From the NCBI GenBank assembly GCA_947476875.1, contig CANJSG010000016.1, forward strand, positions 1 through 34,589: a DNA stretch of 34,589 nucleotides, given 5' to 3'. A program made the position numbers and the translations under genes. Below are positions 24,306-34,589 of this stretch, piece by piece. Position 1 is the first letter of the stretch, and each line of letters opens with the position of its first letter. The DNA is from Verrucomicrobiota bacterium (GTDB lineage: Bacteria > Verrucomicrobiota > Verrucomicrobiia > Limisphaerales > CANJSG01). Below the pieces are notes generated by a model, which saw only the letters and a program-made list of their open reading frames with translations, was not told the origin of the DNA and did not search any database.

Positions 24306-26926
24306 ATGAAAATCCGCGCCCTACTGACCGCAGTTGTTTTCGCGATAGCCCTTGGCCAGGCAGATGCCCAAACCAACGCCACGACGCCGAAAGCCAAAGC
24401 GCCGACCAAGGCCAAAGGCAAAGCCGGCCAGGCCAACGCGGGCCTCGCCATCGGCGAGAACAAGGCCACTCCCGTCGGTCGCATCAAGGCGCCGAAGGAT
24501 TTCAAGGTGGAGCTGCTCTACTCCGTGCCCGGAGGCGACCAGGGCTCGTGGGTCAACCTCTGCGCCGATGACAAGGGACGCATCTACGCCAGCGACCAAT
24601 ACGGCGGTCTCTACCGCTTCACGCCGCCCGCGCCGGGCCAGCCGCTCGATCCGGCCAAGGTCCAGAAGGTCCCCGCCGACATCCGCGCAGTGAACGGGAT
24701 GCTCTTCGCCTTCGGCGCCCTTTACGTCGGCGTGAACGACTACGAGCAAAAGATGAAGAGCGGGCTCTACCGCATCACCGACAGCGACGGCGACGACCAG
24801 CTCGACAAGGTGGAACTGCTCCGCGGCTTCGATGCACGCGGCGACCACGGGGTCCACGCGATCTTGCCGACGCCCGATGGCAAGGGGCTCTATCTCGTCT
24901 GCGGCAACAACGCCGTGCTCACCGAGACCGTCTCCACGTCTCCCGTTCCCAAGGTCTGGGGCGATGACCATCTCCTCAAACGCATGCCCGACGGCCGCGG
25001 CCATAACGTGCATGTCCTCGCCCCCGGCGGCATCATCTACCGGGTCTCGCCCGACGGGAAACAGTTCGAGGTCTTCGCCTCCGGCTTCCGCAACATCTTC
25101 GACGCGGCCGTCAACAAGGACGGCGAACTCTTCACCTACGACGCGGACATGGAGTATGACTTCAACACGTCGTGGTATCGCCCCGCACGCATCAACCACG
25201 TCGTCAGCGGCGCGGAGTTCGGCTGGCGGAACGGAGCGGGCAAGTATCCCGAGTTCTATCCCGACAACCTCCCCGCCGCCCTCAACATCGGGCCCGGCTC
25301 GCCGACCGGCACCACGTTCGGCTACGGCGCGAAGTTCCCGGCCAAGTATCAGCGCGCGCTGTTCGTGCTCGATTGGAGCTGGGGCAAACTCTACGCCGTC
25401 CAGTTGAAGGAAAACGGCTCCAGCTACACGGCCACCAAGGAGGAATTCCTCTCGGGTTCGCCCCTGCCCCTGACCGACGCGATCATCCATCCCAAGGACG
25501 GCGCGATGTATTTCACGATCGGCGGCCGGCGCGTGCAGTCGGGTCTGTATCGCGTGACCTACACGGGCACGGAGAACACTTCGCCCATCGACCGCACGGC
25601 CAACGTGACTCCTGAAAGATCGCTGCGCCACGAACTGGAAGCCTTCCACGGCCGGCAGGATCCGAAGGCCGTCGCCACCGCGTGGCCGCACTTGAACAGC
25701 CCGGACCGCTTCATCCGGTGGGCCGCCCGCACCATCCTCGAACACCAACCCGCCGCAGAATGGGAAGCCCGGGCCCTGAACGAAAAGAATCCCACCAGCC
25801 AACTCGAAGCGCTCCTCGCCCTCGCCCGCGTCGCCGGCGTCTGCCCCAGCCATCAGTCCAAGGATGCGGCCGTGAACACCGCGATGCGCGGCAAGCTGTT
25901 CGCCGCGTTGCTCAAGCTCGACTGGTCTTCGCTGACGCCCGACCAGCGCATCGCGTTCGTGCGCATCACCGAGATCGTGCTGCATCGTTTCGGCAATCCC
26001 GACGCCGCCACCGAGGCCGCCATCATCGCGAAGCTGGATCCCGCGTTTCCGTCCGAAAGCTTCGAGCTGAACTGGCTTCTCGCCGAGACGCTCGGGTTCC
26101 TCCAGGCCCCGAACACGGCCGCGAAGGGCATGGCCCTGATCGCGTCGTCCGCCAGCCAGGAACCCCAGATCGAATACGCGCGCAGCCTGCGTTTCCTGAA
26201 GACCGGATGGACCAAGGAACTCCGCACCGCTCAGCTCGAGTGGTTCCTCAAGGCCGCCAACTACCGCGGGGGAGCCAGCTTCAGCAAGTTCATCGAGTTC
26301 ATCCGCAACGATTCGCTGGCGACGTTCAGCGAGAGCGAGAAGACCGAACTCGCCGCGCTCATCGCGAAGACGCCGGAACGCAAGTCCGCCATCGAGAACG
26401 TCGGCCAGGTTTTCGCCGGCCGGACAGCGACCCAGTGGACGCTGGATGAACTCAGCGCCGCCACGAGGACCGGCCTCAAGGCCCGGAGCTTCGACAACGG
26501 CCGCAAGATGTTCACCGCCGCCGCGTGTTTCACCTGCCACCGCTTCGGCAACGAGGGCGGCATGACCGGGCCCGACCTGACCGGCGCGTCGGGCCGCTAC
26601 AGCCCGCACGACCTGCTCGACCAGATCATCAATCCGAGCAAAGAGATCAACGAACAGTTCGCGCCCATCGTCGTGACGAAGAACAACGGCGACACCCTCT
26701 CGGGCGTGGTCGTGAACCTCAGCGGCGACGGGGTCACGTTGAACACCGACCTTTCCGATCCGAACGAACGGGTGAACGTGGACCGCAAGGAGGTGAAGAG
26801 CATCGCGCCGAGCAAGGTTTCGCCGATGCCCGAGGGCCTTCTCGCCATGATGAAGAAGGACGAGATCCTCGACCTCGTCGCCTACGTCCTCAGCGCCGGG
26901 AACAAGGACAACGCCATGTTCAAGCC

Positions 26927-26930
<4 letters not shown>
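24306..26930 (+). CDS. Secreted propeller-HEAT-cytochrome c protein (PVC type)
   Basis: 874 residues. A signal peptide (about 1-21) is followed by a Lys/Ala-rich linker (22-50). A beta-propeller spans about 60-425, with [16 protein letters not shown] loops, [11 protein letters not shown] and the motif [21 protein letters not shown] helical HEAT-like region occupies about 435-720, and a C-terminal cytochrome c domain carries CFTCH at 741-745, with [12 protein letters not shown] near the end. This is the usual architecture of the PVC heme-binding proteins (TIGR02603-like C-terminus). The function is inferred as a periplasmic dehydrogenase or lectin-like protein with a heme electron acceptor. 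The frame is open from 23808 inside the previous gene, but ATG 24306 begins the signal peptide. The stop overlaps the next start as ATGA. Confidence 0.92.
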
Positions 26931-28279
<1,349 letters not shown>

Positions 28280-28317
28280 CTAAGCCGGAACCATGCGGTT
28301 GAAGGCAGGGCTCCGTC

Positions 28318-30117
<1,800 letters not shown>

Positions 30118-30503
30118 CAGTCGAAAAGTGCGGAAAGTAGGCCGGACGACTTCTTCACTGGCAAGCGACAATCCCAATGGCGCTGAAGCGCCAGAGGACG
30201 AAGCGCGAAGGCCAAAGGCCGAATAGCAAACGGACTGATGCTCCGAGGCCTCTGTAAAAGTCCTGGAGCGGCGCCCTATGAGCGCCGGATGCCGCAGAAG
30301 CACGGCGGTCGCAGACCGGCGCTCACATCAACCGGGCGTGCCCGGCTGGCTGACAACCGTAAAACGCCGAGCGCCTGCTCGAACGGGATGGAGCCCGGCA
30401 TTCCCCAGCTGAGATACGCCCCCAACCGGATAAATACGCACTTAGCCCTTGCCCCCACCCCTCCCCCTCCCCCTCCCCAATTTGACATCGCAACACCATC
30501 GTT
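30118..30503. other. 386-base gap with hairpins and a C-rich tract
   Basis: No gene is supported. There is a palindrome at 30178-30184 with 30187-30193 and a weaker one in GGCGC...GCGCC near 30270-30288. Both are of the short hairpin-repeat type. A C-rich tract lies at 30452-30478, just ahead of the PEP-CTERM gene. The promoters for carB (minus) and the PEP-CTERM gene (plus) should be in this stretch, but none can be placed with confidence. Confidence 0.5.
30452..30478. promoter_or_regulatory. Potential G-quadruplex (minus strand) upstream of the PEP-CTERM gene
   Basis: Five runs of 4-5 C (30452-30456, 30458-30461, 30463-30467, 30469-30473, 30475-30478) are separated by single bases. The minus strand therefore has five G runs with one-base loops, a pattern that forms very stable quadruplexes; the plus strand could form an i-motif. 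It ends 26 bases before the ATG at 30504, so it may lie in the leader or promoter. A regulatory effect is inference. Confidence 0.5.
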
Positions 30504-31127
30504 ATGAAAAAGATCCGACTCCTCCCCGCCCTGCTGCTGCTCTTGGCGGCCGCACTGTCTCTCCCCGCCGCCATATCGTTGTCTACAACCCGCGCCGATT
30601 GGCGAACCGCCGCTGGCGGCGGCACAGGCGACATCGTGGACAATCTCGACAGTGGAACCCTCGATCGCGGGACCTACGGAATCACCGTAGCGAATTTTAC
30701 TGCCCCGATATTTCCCGGGGCGAACACGAGCTCGTCCGTCGACGGCACCGGGTATCTTACCGTCCCGCTGAACCAGACCCAGTCGCGCTCCATGACCTTC
30801 ACCTTCGCTAACTCCATCTCTGCCTTTGGCTTCGATCTCAATCCGCAAAATTCATCTGTCGGGATGAGTGTGAATATCGCTTTCAATAATGGTTTCAGCA
30901 CCAGCTACACGCTGCCCGCCACCGATGTCACCGAATTCCGGGGTTTCGTCTCGGACACCGCTTTTACCAGTTTCACCCTCACTAGTTCTAACCCGTTCCC
31001 AAACGTGTCTGGAATGGATAATGTCGAGGCCTTCAGCGTTGTGTCTGTTCCCGAGCCCTCCTGCGCTCTGTTGCTCCTGCTCGGCGCGCCTGTTTGGATT
31101 CTCAACCGTCGTAAACGGGTGGCTTAG
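30504..31127 (+). CDS. PEP-CTERM sorted exoprotein
   Basis: 207 residues. The signal peptide (MKKIRLLPALLLLLAAALSLPAA) leads to a strand-rich mature domain (FTAPIFPGANTSSSVDGTGYL, MTFTFANSISAFGFDLNP) resembling the domains often seen in PEP-CTERM exoproteins. The C-terminus has the tripartite sorting signal: VPEP with PEP at 183-185, a hydrophobic stretch and the basic end NRRKRVA. Such proteins are cleaved and sorted by an exosortase, usually with exopolysaccharide export genes; no exosortase is in this window. The epimerase and nucleotide-sugar genes about 0.6 kb downstream fit an exopolysaccharide setting. The start is ATG 30504. Confidence 0.88.
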   Translation: MKKIRLLPALLLLLAAALSLPAAISLSTTRADWRTAAGGGTGDIVDNLDSGTLDRGTYGITVANFTAPIFPGANTSSSVDGTGYLTVPLNQTQSRSMTFTFANSISAFGFDLNPQNSSVGMSVNIAFNNGFSTSYTLPATDVTEFRGFVSDTAFTSFTLTSSNPFPNVSGMDNVEAFSVVSVPEPSCALLLLLGAPVWILNRRKRVA

Positions 31128-31735
31128 GCTGCAAAGCCCTGTGCAGGAATAGTTTTCAATCTGGCAGCCGCCGCAGCGGTAGACCGCTCCGGCCTCACCG
31201 TCCGCCTGTAGCCCCCTTTCAAGCCACCGAGAAACCGGAGTTTGAAAAATCGCCTTTGTTCAGCGCTAACCTAGCGGCTGAGGTGTGGCGTCCTCTTGAA
31301 GCGCGCCCAGGCGTCGCCGCAGCAGAGGATGGCGGTGATTTCTTCAAGGCGCGTGCCTTGGTGGGCCGAGTCGCGCTGCGACCCGGCGTTCGGCCGCAGC
31401 GCGGCCGGACCCACCTGCAAAACGAGGAATCCCTTCGCCCAGTCGCGCTCCAGCTCCAGTTCGCTTGAGGAATGCCCGTTCGTCGTGGCCCTTGGCGACG
31501 AGGTGCTGTCGAAAGGCGGTGGCTAAGTGATCGGCTTCCCGGGTTACGGTGAACGACTCGCCATCGCCCAGTTCATGGAACAGGTATTCGCCGCCTTCGT
31601 TGGCCAACGTTTCGGGATAGAGCGGCTGGGTTTTCAGGAACTCGCCGAGTTCGCCGCCACGCGCCAACATCCCGCCTTGAGTTTCCCGCCGGGACCGACT
31701 GAATTCGCGGCGTCTTTCCGTTCCGATCGCATTGC
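31128..31735. other. 608-base gap, no secure gene; one doubtful minus frame
   Basis: No plus-strand gene is convincing. On the minus strand 31344-31670 is open and its first about 60 residues read like protein (GEYLFHELGDGESFTV, DHLATAFRQHLVAKGHDER), while the rest looks like GC-rich shadow. It may be a gene remnant; I recognise no family. Palindromes occur at 31175-31180 with 31183-31188 and at 31391-31397 with 31401-31407, matching the short hairpin repeats of the window. Confidence 0.4.
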
Positions 31736-32707
31736 ATGAAAAACGTCTTCGTCACCGGCGCCGCCGGGTTCATTGGCAGCAGCCTCATCGACGCCCTCTT
31801 GGCCGCCGGCTATTCGGTCGTCGGCTGGGACAACTTCAGCACCGGCCAGGAAACCTTCCTCACCGGCGCGCTGGAGCATCCCAACTTCCGCCTCGTCCGC
31901 GGCGACAATCTCGACCTGCCCGCGTTGACCGCCGCCATGGCCGGCTGCGACACGGTCTACCACCTCGCGGCCAACGCCGACGTGCGCTTCGGCCTGAACC
32001 ATCCCCGGCGCGATCTCGAGCAGAACACCATCGCCACCTTCAACGTGCTGGAAGCCATGCGGGCCAATGAAACCAAGGTGATCGCCTTCTCCTCCACCGG
32101 TTCCGTGTATGGCGAGGCCGAGATCATCCCGACGCCCGAAAACCATCCGTTTCCCATCCAGACCTCGCTCTACGCCTCATCCAAGGTCGCCGGCGAATGC
32201 CTCATCCATTCCTACTGCGAAGGCTACGGTTTCGAGGGCTACGTCTTCCGCTTCGTCTCCATCATGGGCGAACGCTACACGCACGGGCACGTCTTCGATT
32301 TCTACAAACAGCTCCTCGACCACCCGGACCATCTGCGGGTGCTTGGCGACGGTTCCCAGCGGAAATCCTACCTCCATGTCGGCGACTGCATCGCCGCGCT
32401 CATGCACGTCGTGAAGACCGGCACGGCCAAGACGGCCAAACACCGCGTGCAGGTCTACAACCTCGGCACTGACGAGTTCGTCACGGTGAAGGACTCCATC
32501 GGCGTCATCTGCCAACGGCTCGGGCTCACACCACGCTTCGACTACACCGGCGGCGACCGCGGCTGGGTCGGCGACAACCCGTTCATCTACCTCGATACCG
32601 CCAAGATCCGCGCCACCGGCTGGGCGCCCAAGCTCACGATCCGCCAATGCGTCGAACGCACCATCGACTGGATCCGTGAGAACAAGTGGATCCTGGAGAA
32701 ACGCTGA
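31736..32707 (+). CDS. NAD-dependent nucleotide-sugar epimerase/dehydratase (extended SDR)
   Basis: 323 residues of the extended short-chain dehydrogenase/reductase family, cytoplasmic. The NAD-binding GxxGxxG is G8, G11 and G14 in TGAAGFIGS. The catalytic pair YxxxK is Y146 and K150 (LYASSK), preceded by the Ser/Thr of FSSTGSVYGE. The substrate-binding end has LGDGSQRKSYLHVGD. It is closest in style to UDP-glucose 4-epimerase and related sugar-nucleotide enzymes; which one cannot be said. The gene precedes a UDP-glucose dehydrogenase-like gene on the same strand, separated by a palindromic element, and both probably serve surface polysaccharide synthesis. The start is ATG 31736 with no Shine-Dalgarno. 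Confidence 0.9.
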   Translation: MKNVFVTGAAGFIGSSLIDALLAAGYSVVGWDNFSTGQETFLTGALEHPNFRLVRGDNLDLPALTAAMAGCDTVYHLAANADVRFGLNHPRRDLEQNTIATFNVLEAMRANETKVIAFSSTGSVYGEAEIIPTPENHPFPIQTSLYASSKVAGECLIHSYCEGYGFEGYVFRFVSIMGERYTHGHVFDFYKQLLDHPDHLRVLGDGSQRKSYLHVGDCIAALMHVVKTGTAKTAKHRVQVYNLGTDEFVTVKDSIGVICQRLGLTPRFDYTGGDRGWVGDNPFIYLDTAKIRATGWAPKLTIRQCVERTIDWIRENKWILEKR

Positions 32708-32719
32708 TCCAGTCCGCTC

Positions 32720-32892
32720 AACCACAGATGGACACAGATCAACACAGATGGTTGTCAGGAGAACAAATGGCGGAGCAGCAGCTCCGCCCTACCTCTCTGG
32801 GTGGGGCTGCGCTGCCGCGCAGCCGTGACCTCAACTCGCCGCAAGGCGAGTCACCCTTCTTGATCTGTTTTTATCTGTGTCCATCTGTGGTT
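32720..32892. repeat. Composite palindromic element: outer inverted repeat around three hairpins
   Basis: The outer arms 32720-32739 and 32873-32892 are perfect 20-base inverted complements. They extend to 30 bases (32720-32749 and 32863-32892) with three mismatches. Inside lie three hairpins with 4-base loops: 32769-32776/32781-32788 (loop AGCA), 32805-32812/32817-32824 (loop TGCC) and 32834-32840/32845-32851 (loop GCAA). The element fills the gap between the epimerase and dehydrogenase-like genes. No transposase is adjacent, so it looks like a non-autonomous repeat, possibly several nested insertions. Confidence 0.85.
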
Positions 32893-32903
32893 AACCCCCT
32901 CCG

Positions 32904-34175
32904 ATGAAACTCGTCGTCTTCGGTCTCTGGCATCTGGGTTGTGTCACCGCCGCGTGCTGCGCGAAACACGTCGAGGTCGTCGGCCTTGATCCCGACGCGT
33001 CGCTCGTCGCCAACCTTTCTTCCGGCCGCCCGCCGATCGCGGAACCCGGCCTCAACGACCTCATCGCCGCCGGCCTTGCCTCGAAGCAGCTCGCCTTCAC
33101 CACCGACGCCGCGGCCGCCTGCGCCGGAGCGCAGCTGCTCTGGGTCACCTTCGACACGCCCGTGGCCGACGACGACACGTCCGATGTCGAAGCCGTGCTT
33201 GCTCCGTTGCGGAAAGTCCTGCCGCATCTCGCGCCCGGAACGGTGGTCCTGATTTCCTCCCAGCTTCCCGTCGGCACCTGCGCCAAGTTAGAAGGCGAAT
33301 TTCCCGCGCTCGATTTCGCCGTCTCGCCCGAGAACCTCCGCCTCGGCCAGGCCATCGCCGGCTTCGAGAAGGCCGACCGCATCGTCATCGGCCTGCGCCA
33401 CGAACGGAACCGGCCGTTGCTCGAATCGCTTCTCGGCCGCTTCACCCAGCGCCTCATCTGGATGCGGCCCGAGTCGGCCGAGATGGTGAAGCACGCGCTC
33501 AACGGCTTCCTCGCGCTCTCCATCTCCTTCATCAACGAGATCGCCACCGTCTGCGAAGCCTTCGGCGCCGATGCCAAGGAAGTCTCCACCGGCCTGAAGA
33601 GTGATCCGCGCGTGGGCGAACGCGCTTTCGTCAATCCCGGCGGCCCCTTCGCCGGCGGCACCTTGGCCCGCGACGTTGTCAGCCTCTCACGCATCAGCCA
33701 ACAGCGCGGGCTCGGCTTGGAACTCGTCCCCGCCATCAAACGCAGCAACGACCACCATCGCGGCTGGGCCGTGAAGCGCCTTCAGGAAACGCTCGGCGAC
33801 CTCTCCGGCAAACGCATCGCCATCCTCGGCCTCACCTACAAACCCGGCACCGACACGCTCCGCCGCAGCCTCGCTCTCGAAGTCGCCGCCAAGCTCGTCG
33901 CCGCTGGCGCCACATGCATCGCCTACGATCCCGCCGTGCGCGACGCCTCGCACGTGTGTCCCGGATTGCTCGCGGCCGCGTCATTGGAAGAGGCCTTGGT
34001 CGGCGCCGATGCCGCCGTCGTCTCCACCGAATGGCCGGTCTTCCGCGAAGCCAACTGGCCTACGCTACTTGCGACCATGCGGAAGCCGCTCGTGCTGGAT
34101 GCGAATGGGTTTCTCCGAAACGCGGTCGCGGGGATTTCTGGCGTGCGTTACCACTCCGTCGGGCAAAACACATGA
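32904..34175 (+). CDS. UDP-glucose/GDP-mannose dehydrogenase family protein lacking the catalytic Cys
   Basis: 423 residues with the three-domain layout of nucleotide-sugar dehydrogenases. The N-terminal NAD-binding loop is altered to GLWHLG (residues 7-12). The central region keeps SPENLRLGQA and the Lys/Asn pair K196 and N200 in KHALNGFLALSISFINE. The C-terminal domain has ILGLTYKPGTDTLRRS. In UDP-glucose dehydrogenase the nucleophile lies in GGSCFPKD; the aligned segment here is AGGTLARD, with T253 in place of Cys and Arg for the following Lys. The thioester oxidation step should then be impaired, so the protein may act on another substrate, as a one-step dehydrogenase, or as a binding protein. 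It follows the epimerase gene after a palindromic element. The start is ATG 32904. Confidence 0.85.
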   Translation: MKLVVFGLWHLGCVTAACCAKHVEVVGLDPDASLVANLSSGRPPIAEPGLNDLIAAGLASKQLAFTTDAAAACAGAQLLWVTFDTPVADDDTSDVEAVLAPLRKVLPHLAPGTVVLISSQLPVGTCAKLEGEFPALDFAVSPENLRLGQAIAGFEKADRIVIGLRHERNRPLLESLLGRFTQRLIWMRPESAEMVKHALNGFLALSISFINEIATVCEAFGADAKEVSTGLKSDPRVGERAFVNPGGPFAGGTLARDVVSLSRISQQRGLGLELVPAIKRSNDHHRGWAVKRLQETLGDLSGKRIAILGLTYKPGTDTLRRSLALEVAAKLVAAGATCIAYDPAVRDASHVCPGLLAAASLEEALVGADAAVVSTEWPVFREANWPTLLATMRKPLVLDANGFLRNAVAGISGVRYHSVGQNT

Positions 34176-34589
34176 AGGCCGACATATCCAAAGCGCTTCC
34201 TTCCTCAAGCTGCGGAGCAGCGGAAGACAGTAGCCCCGGGCGTGAGCCCGCGGTTCAACCTTCGAGACAATTCACCTCCAGAGGAGCGGTTGACCTTTTT
34301 CTGTCGCCCTTCCAGGGCTTTCGTTTCATGGGAAACCCAACCCACAGCTCACGCTGTGGGCTACTTTCTGTCGCACCTCCGGTGCTGGGAGTGCGGCCTG
34401 GAGGGACTCGGGATAATTGCCGGAACCGGACTTGTCCGAACCAGTCGGAAGGAGGTCCGGGTGGAACGGGCCACTGGCCCGTTGCGGCGGGCGACCCGCC
34501 CGCCGCGTCCGCGCGCCAAGGGCGACCGACTTGGTCCGAGAGGACGTCGTGCCGAAACCCGGCGGCAAGTTGCCGCCGGGAACGGGCTG
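34176..34589. repeat. Array of short hairpins, no gene
   Basis: The last 414 bases hold no convincing coding frame. Hairpins stand close together: 34237-34241/34246-34250 (loop GTGA), 34341-34348/34353-34360 (loop TCAC), 34467-34472/34476-34481, 34486-34491/34495-34500, and the strongest at 34558-34568/34570-34580 (11-base arms around one base). Their flanks differ, so they are not a tandem copy of one unit. This resembles intergenic REP-type palindrome clusters. The array continues to the window edge. Confidence 0.65.

Noticed and set aside
30482-30506. TTGACA at 30482-30487 as a promoter of the PEP-CTERM gene
   Set aside because: A -10 box at normal spacing would fall inside the coding sequence, so it cannot serve this gene.
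31344-31670. A real minus-strand gene between the PEP-CTERM and epimerase genes
   Set aside because: Only the first half looks like protein and no family or start signal supports it; kept only as a possible remnant.
32720-32892. CRISPR array or insertion-sequence ends
   Set aside because: The repeats are inverted rather than direct, there are no regular spacers, and no transposase or cas gene is present.

Overview
The window looks like chromosomal DNA of a high-GC member of the PVC group, most likely Verrucomicrobia (a Planctomycete is the alternative). The evidence is the gene content: several secreted PVC-type beta-propeller proteins carrying c-type heme sites (CxxCH), four secreted sulfatases, ThuA-domain proteins, a PEP-CTERM protein, an L-fuconate dehydratase, many short palindromic repeats, and start codons that usually lack a Shine-Dalgarno sequence. 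The taxonomic call is inference; no rRNA or other marker is present.

Layout. 1-7602: the end of a cupin protein with a clear terminator, a secreted cytochrome c/DUF6797/propeller protein, L-fuconate dehydratase on the minus strand (with a palindromic repeat inserted in frame), a YgiQ-type radical SAM protein, and a small protein made of two copies of one domain. 7603-12409: a disturbed stretch. The N-terminal piece of a large surface protein (8266-about 8843, with an in-frame TAG) and a possible C-terminal piece of such a protein (11598-12266) flank about 2.7 kb of visibly lower GC. That stretch encodes one secreted protein broken by two TAG codons and one membrane-anchored protein. 12410-14268: a ThuA lipoprotein, a one-TM hypothetical protein and the decayed tail of a sulfatase.

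14269-28279: the core, all on the plus strand with short gaps: sulfatase, a 1689-residue multidomain protein (ThuA, discoidin, SGNH, propeller, azurin-like cupredoxin, cytochrome c), sulfatase, sulfatase, propeller-HEAT-cytochrome c protein, and a sulfatase that overlaps it by ATGA. Every product has an export signal. The inferred theme is extracytoplasmic desulfation of a sulfated glycan beside redox proteins able to pass electrons. The fuconate dehydratase upstream makes a sulfated fucan a reasonable but unproven substrate; no glycoside hydrolase is present here.

28280-34589: the C-terminal half of carbamoyl-phosphate synthase large chain (a split carB) on the minus strand, a PEP-CTERM protein behind a C-rich tract, an SDR epimerase and a UDP-glucose dehydrogenase-like protein whose catalytic cysteine position holds threonine. 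The last 0.4 kb is an array of small hairpins. No tRNA, rRNA, CRISPR array or insertion sequence was recognised.
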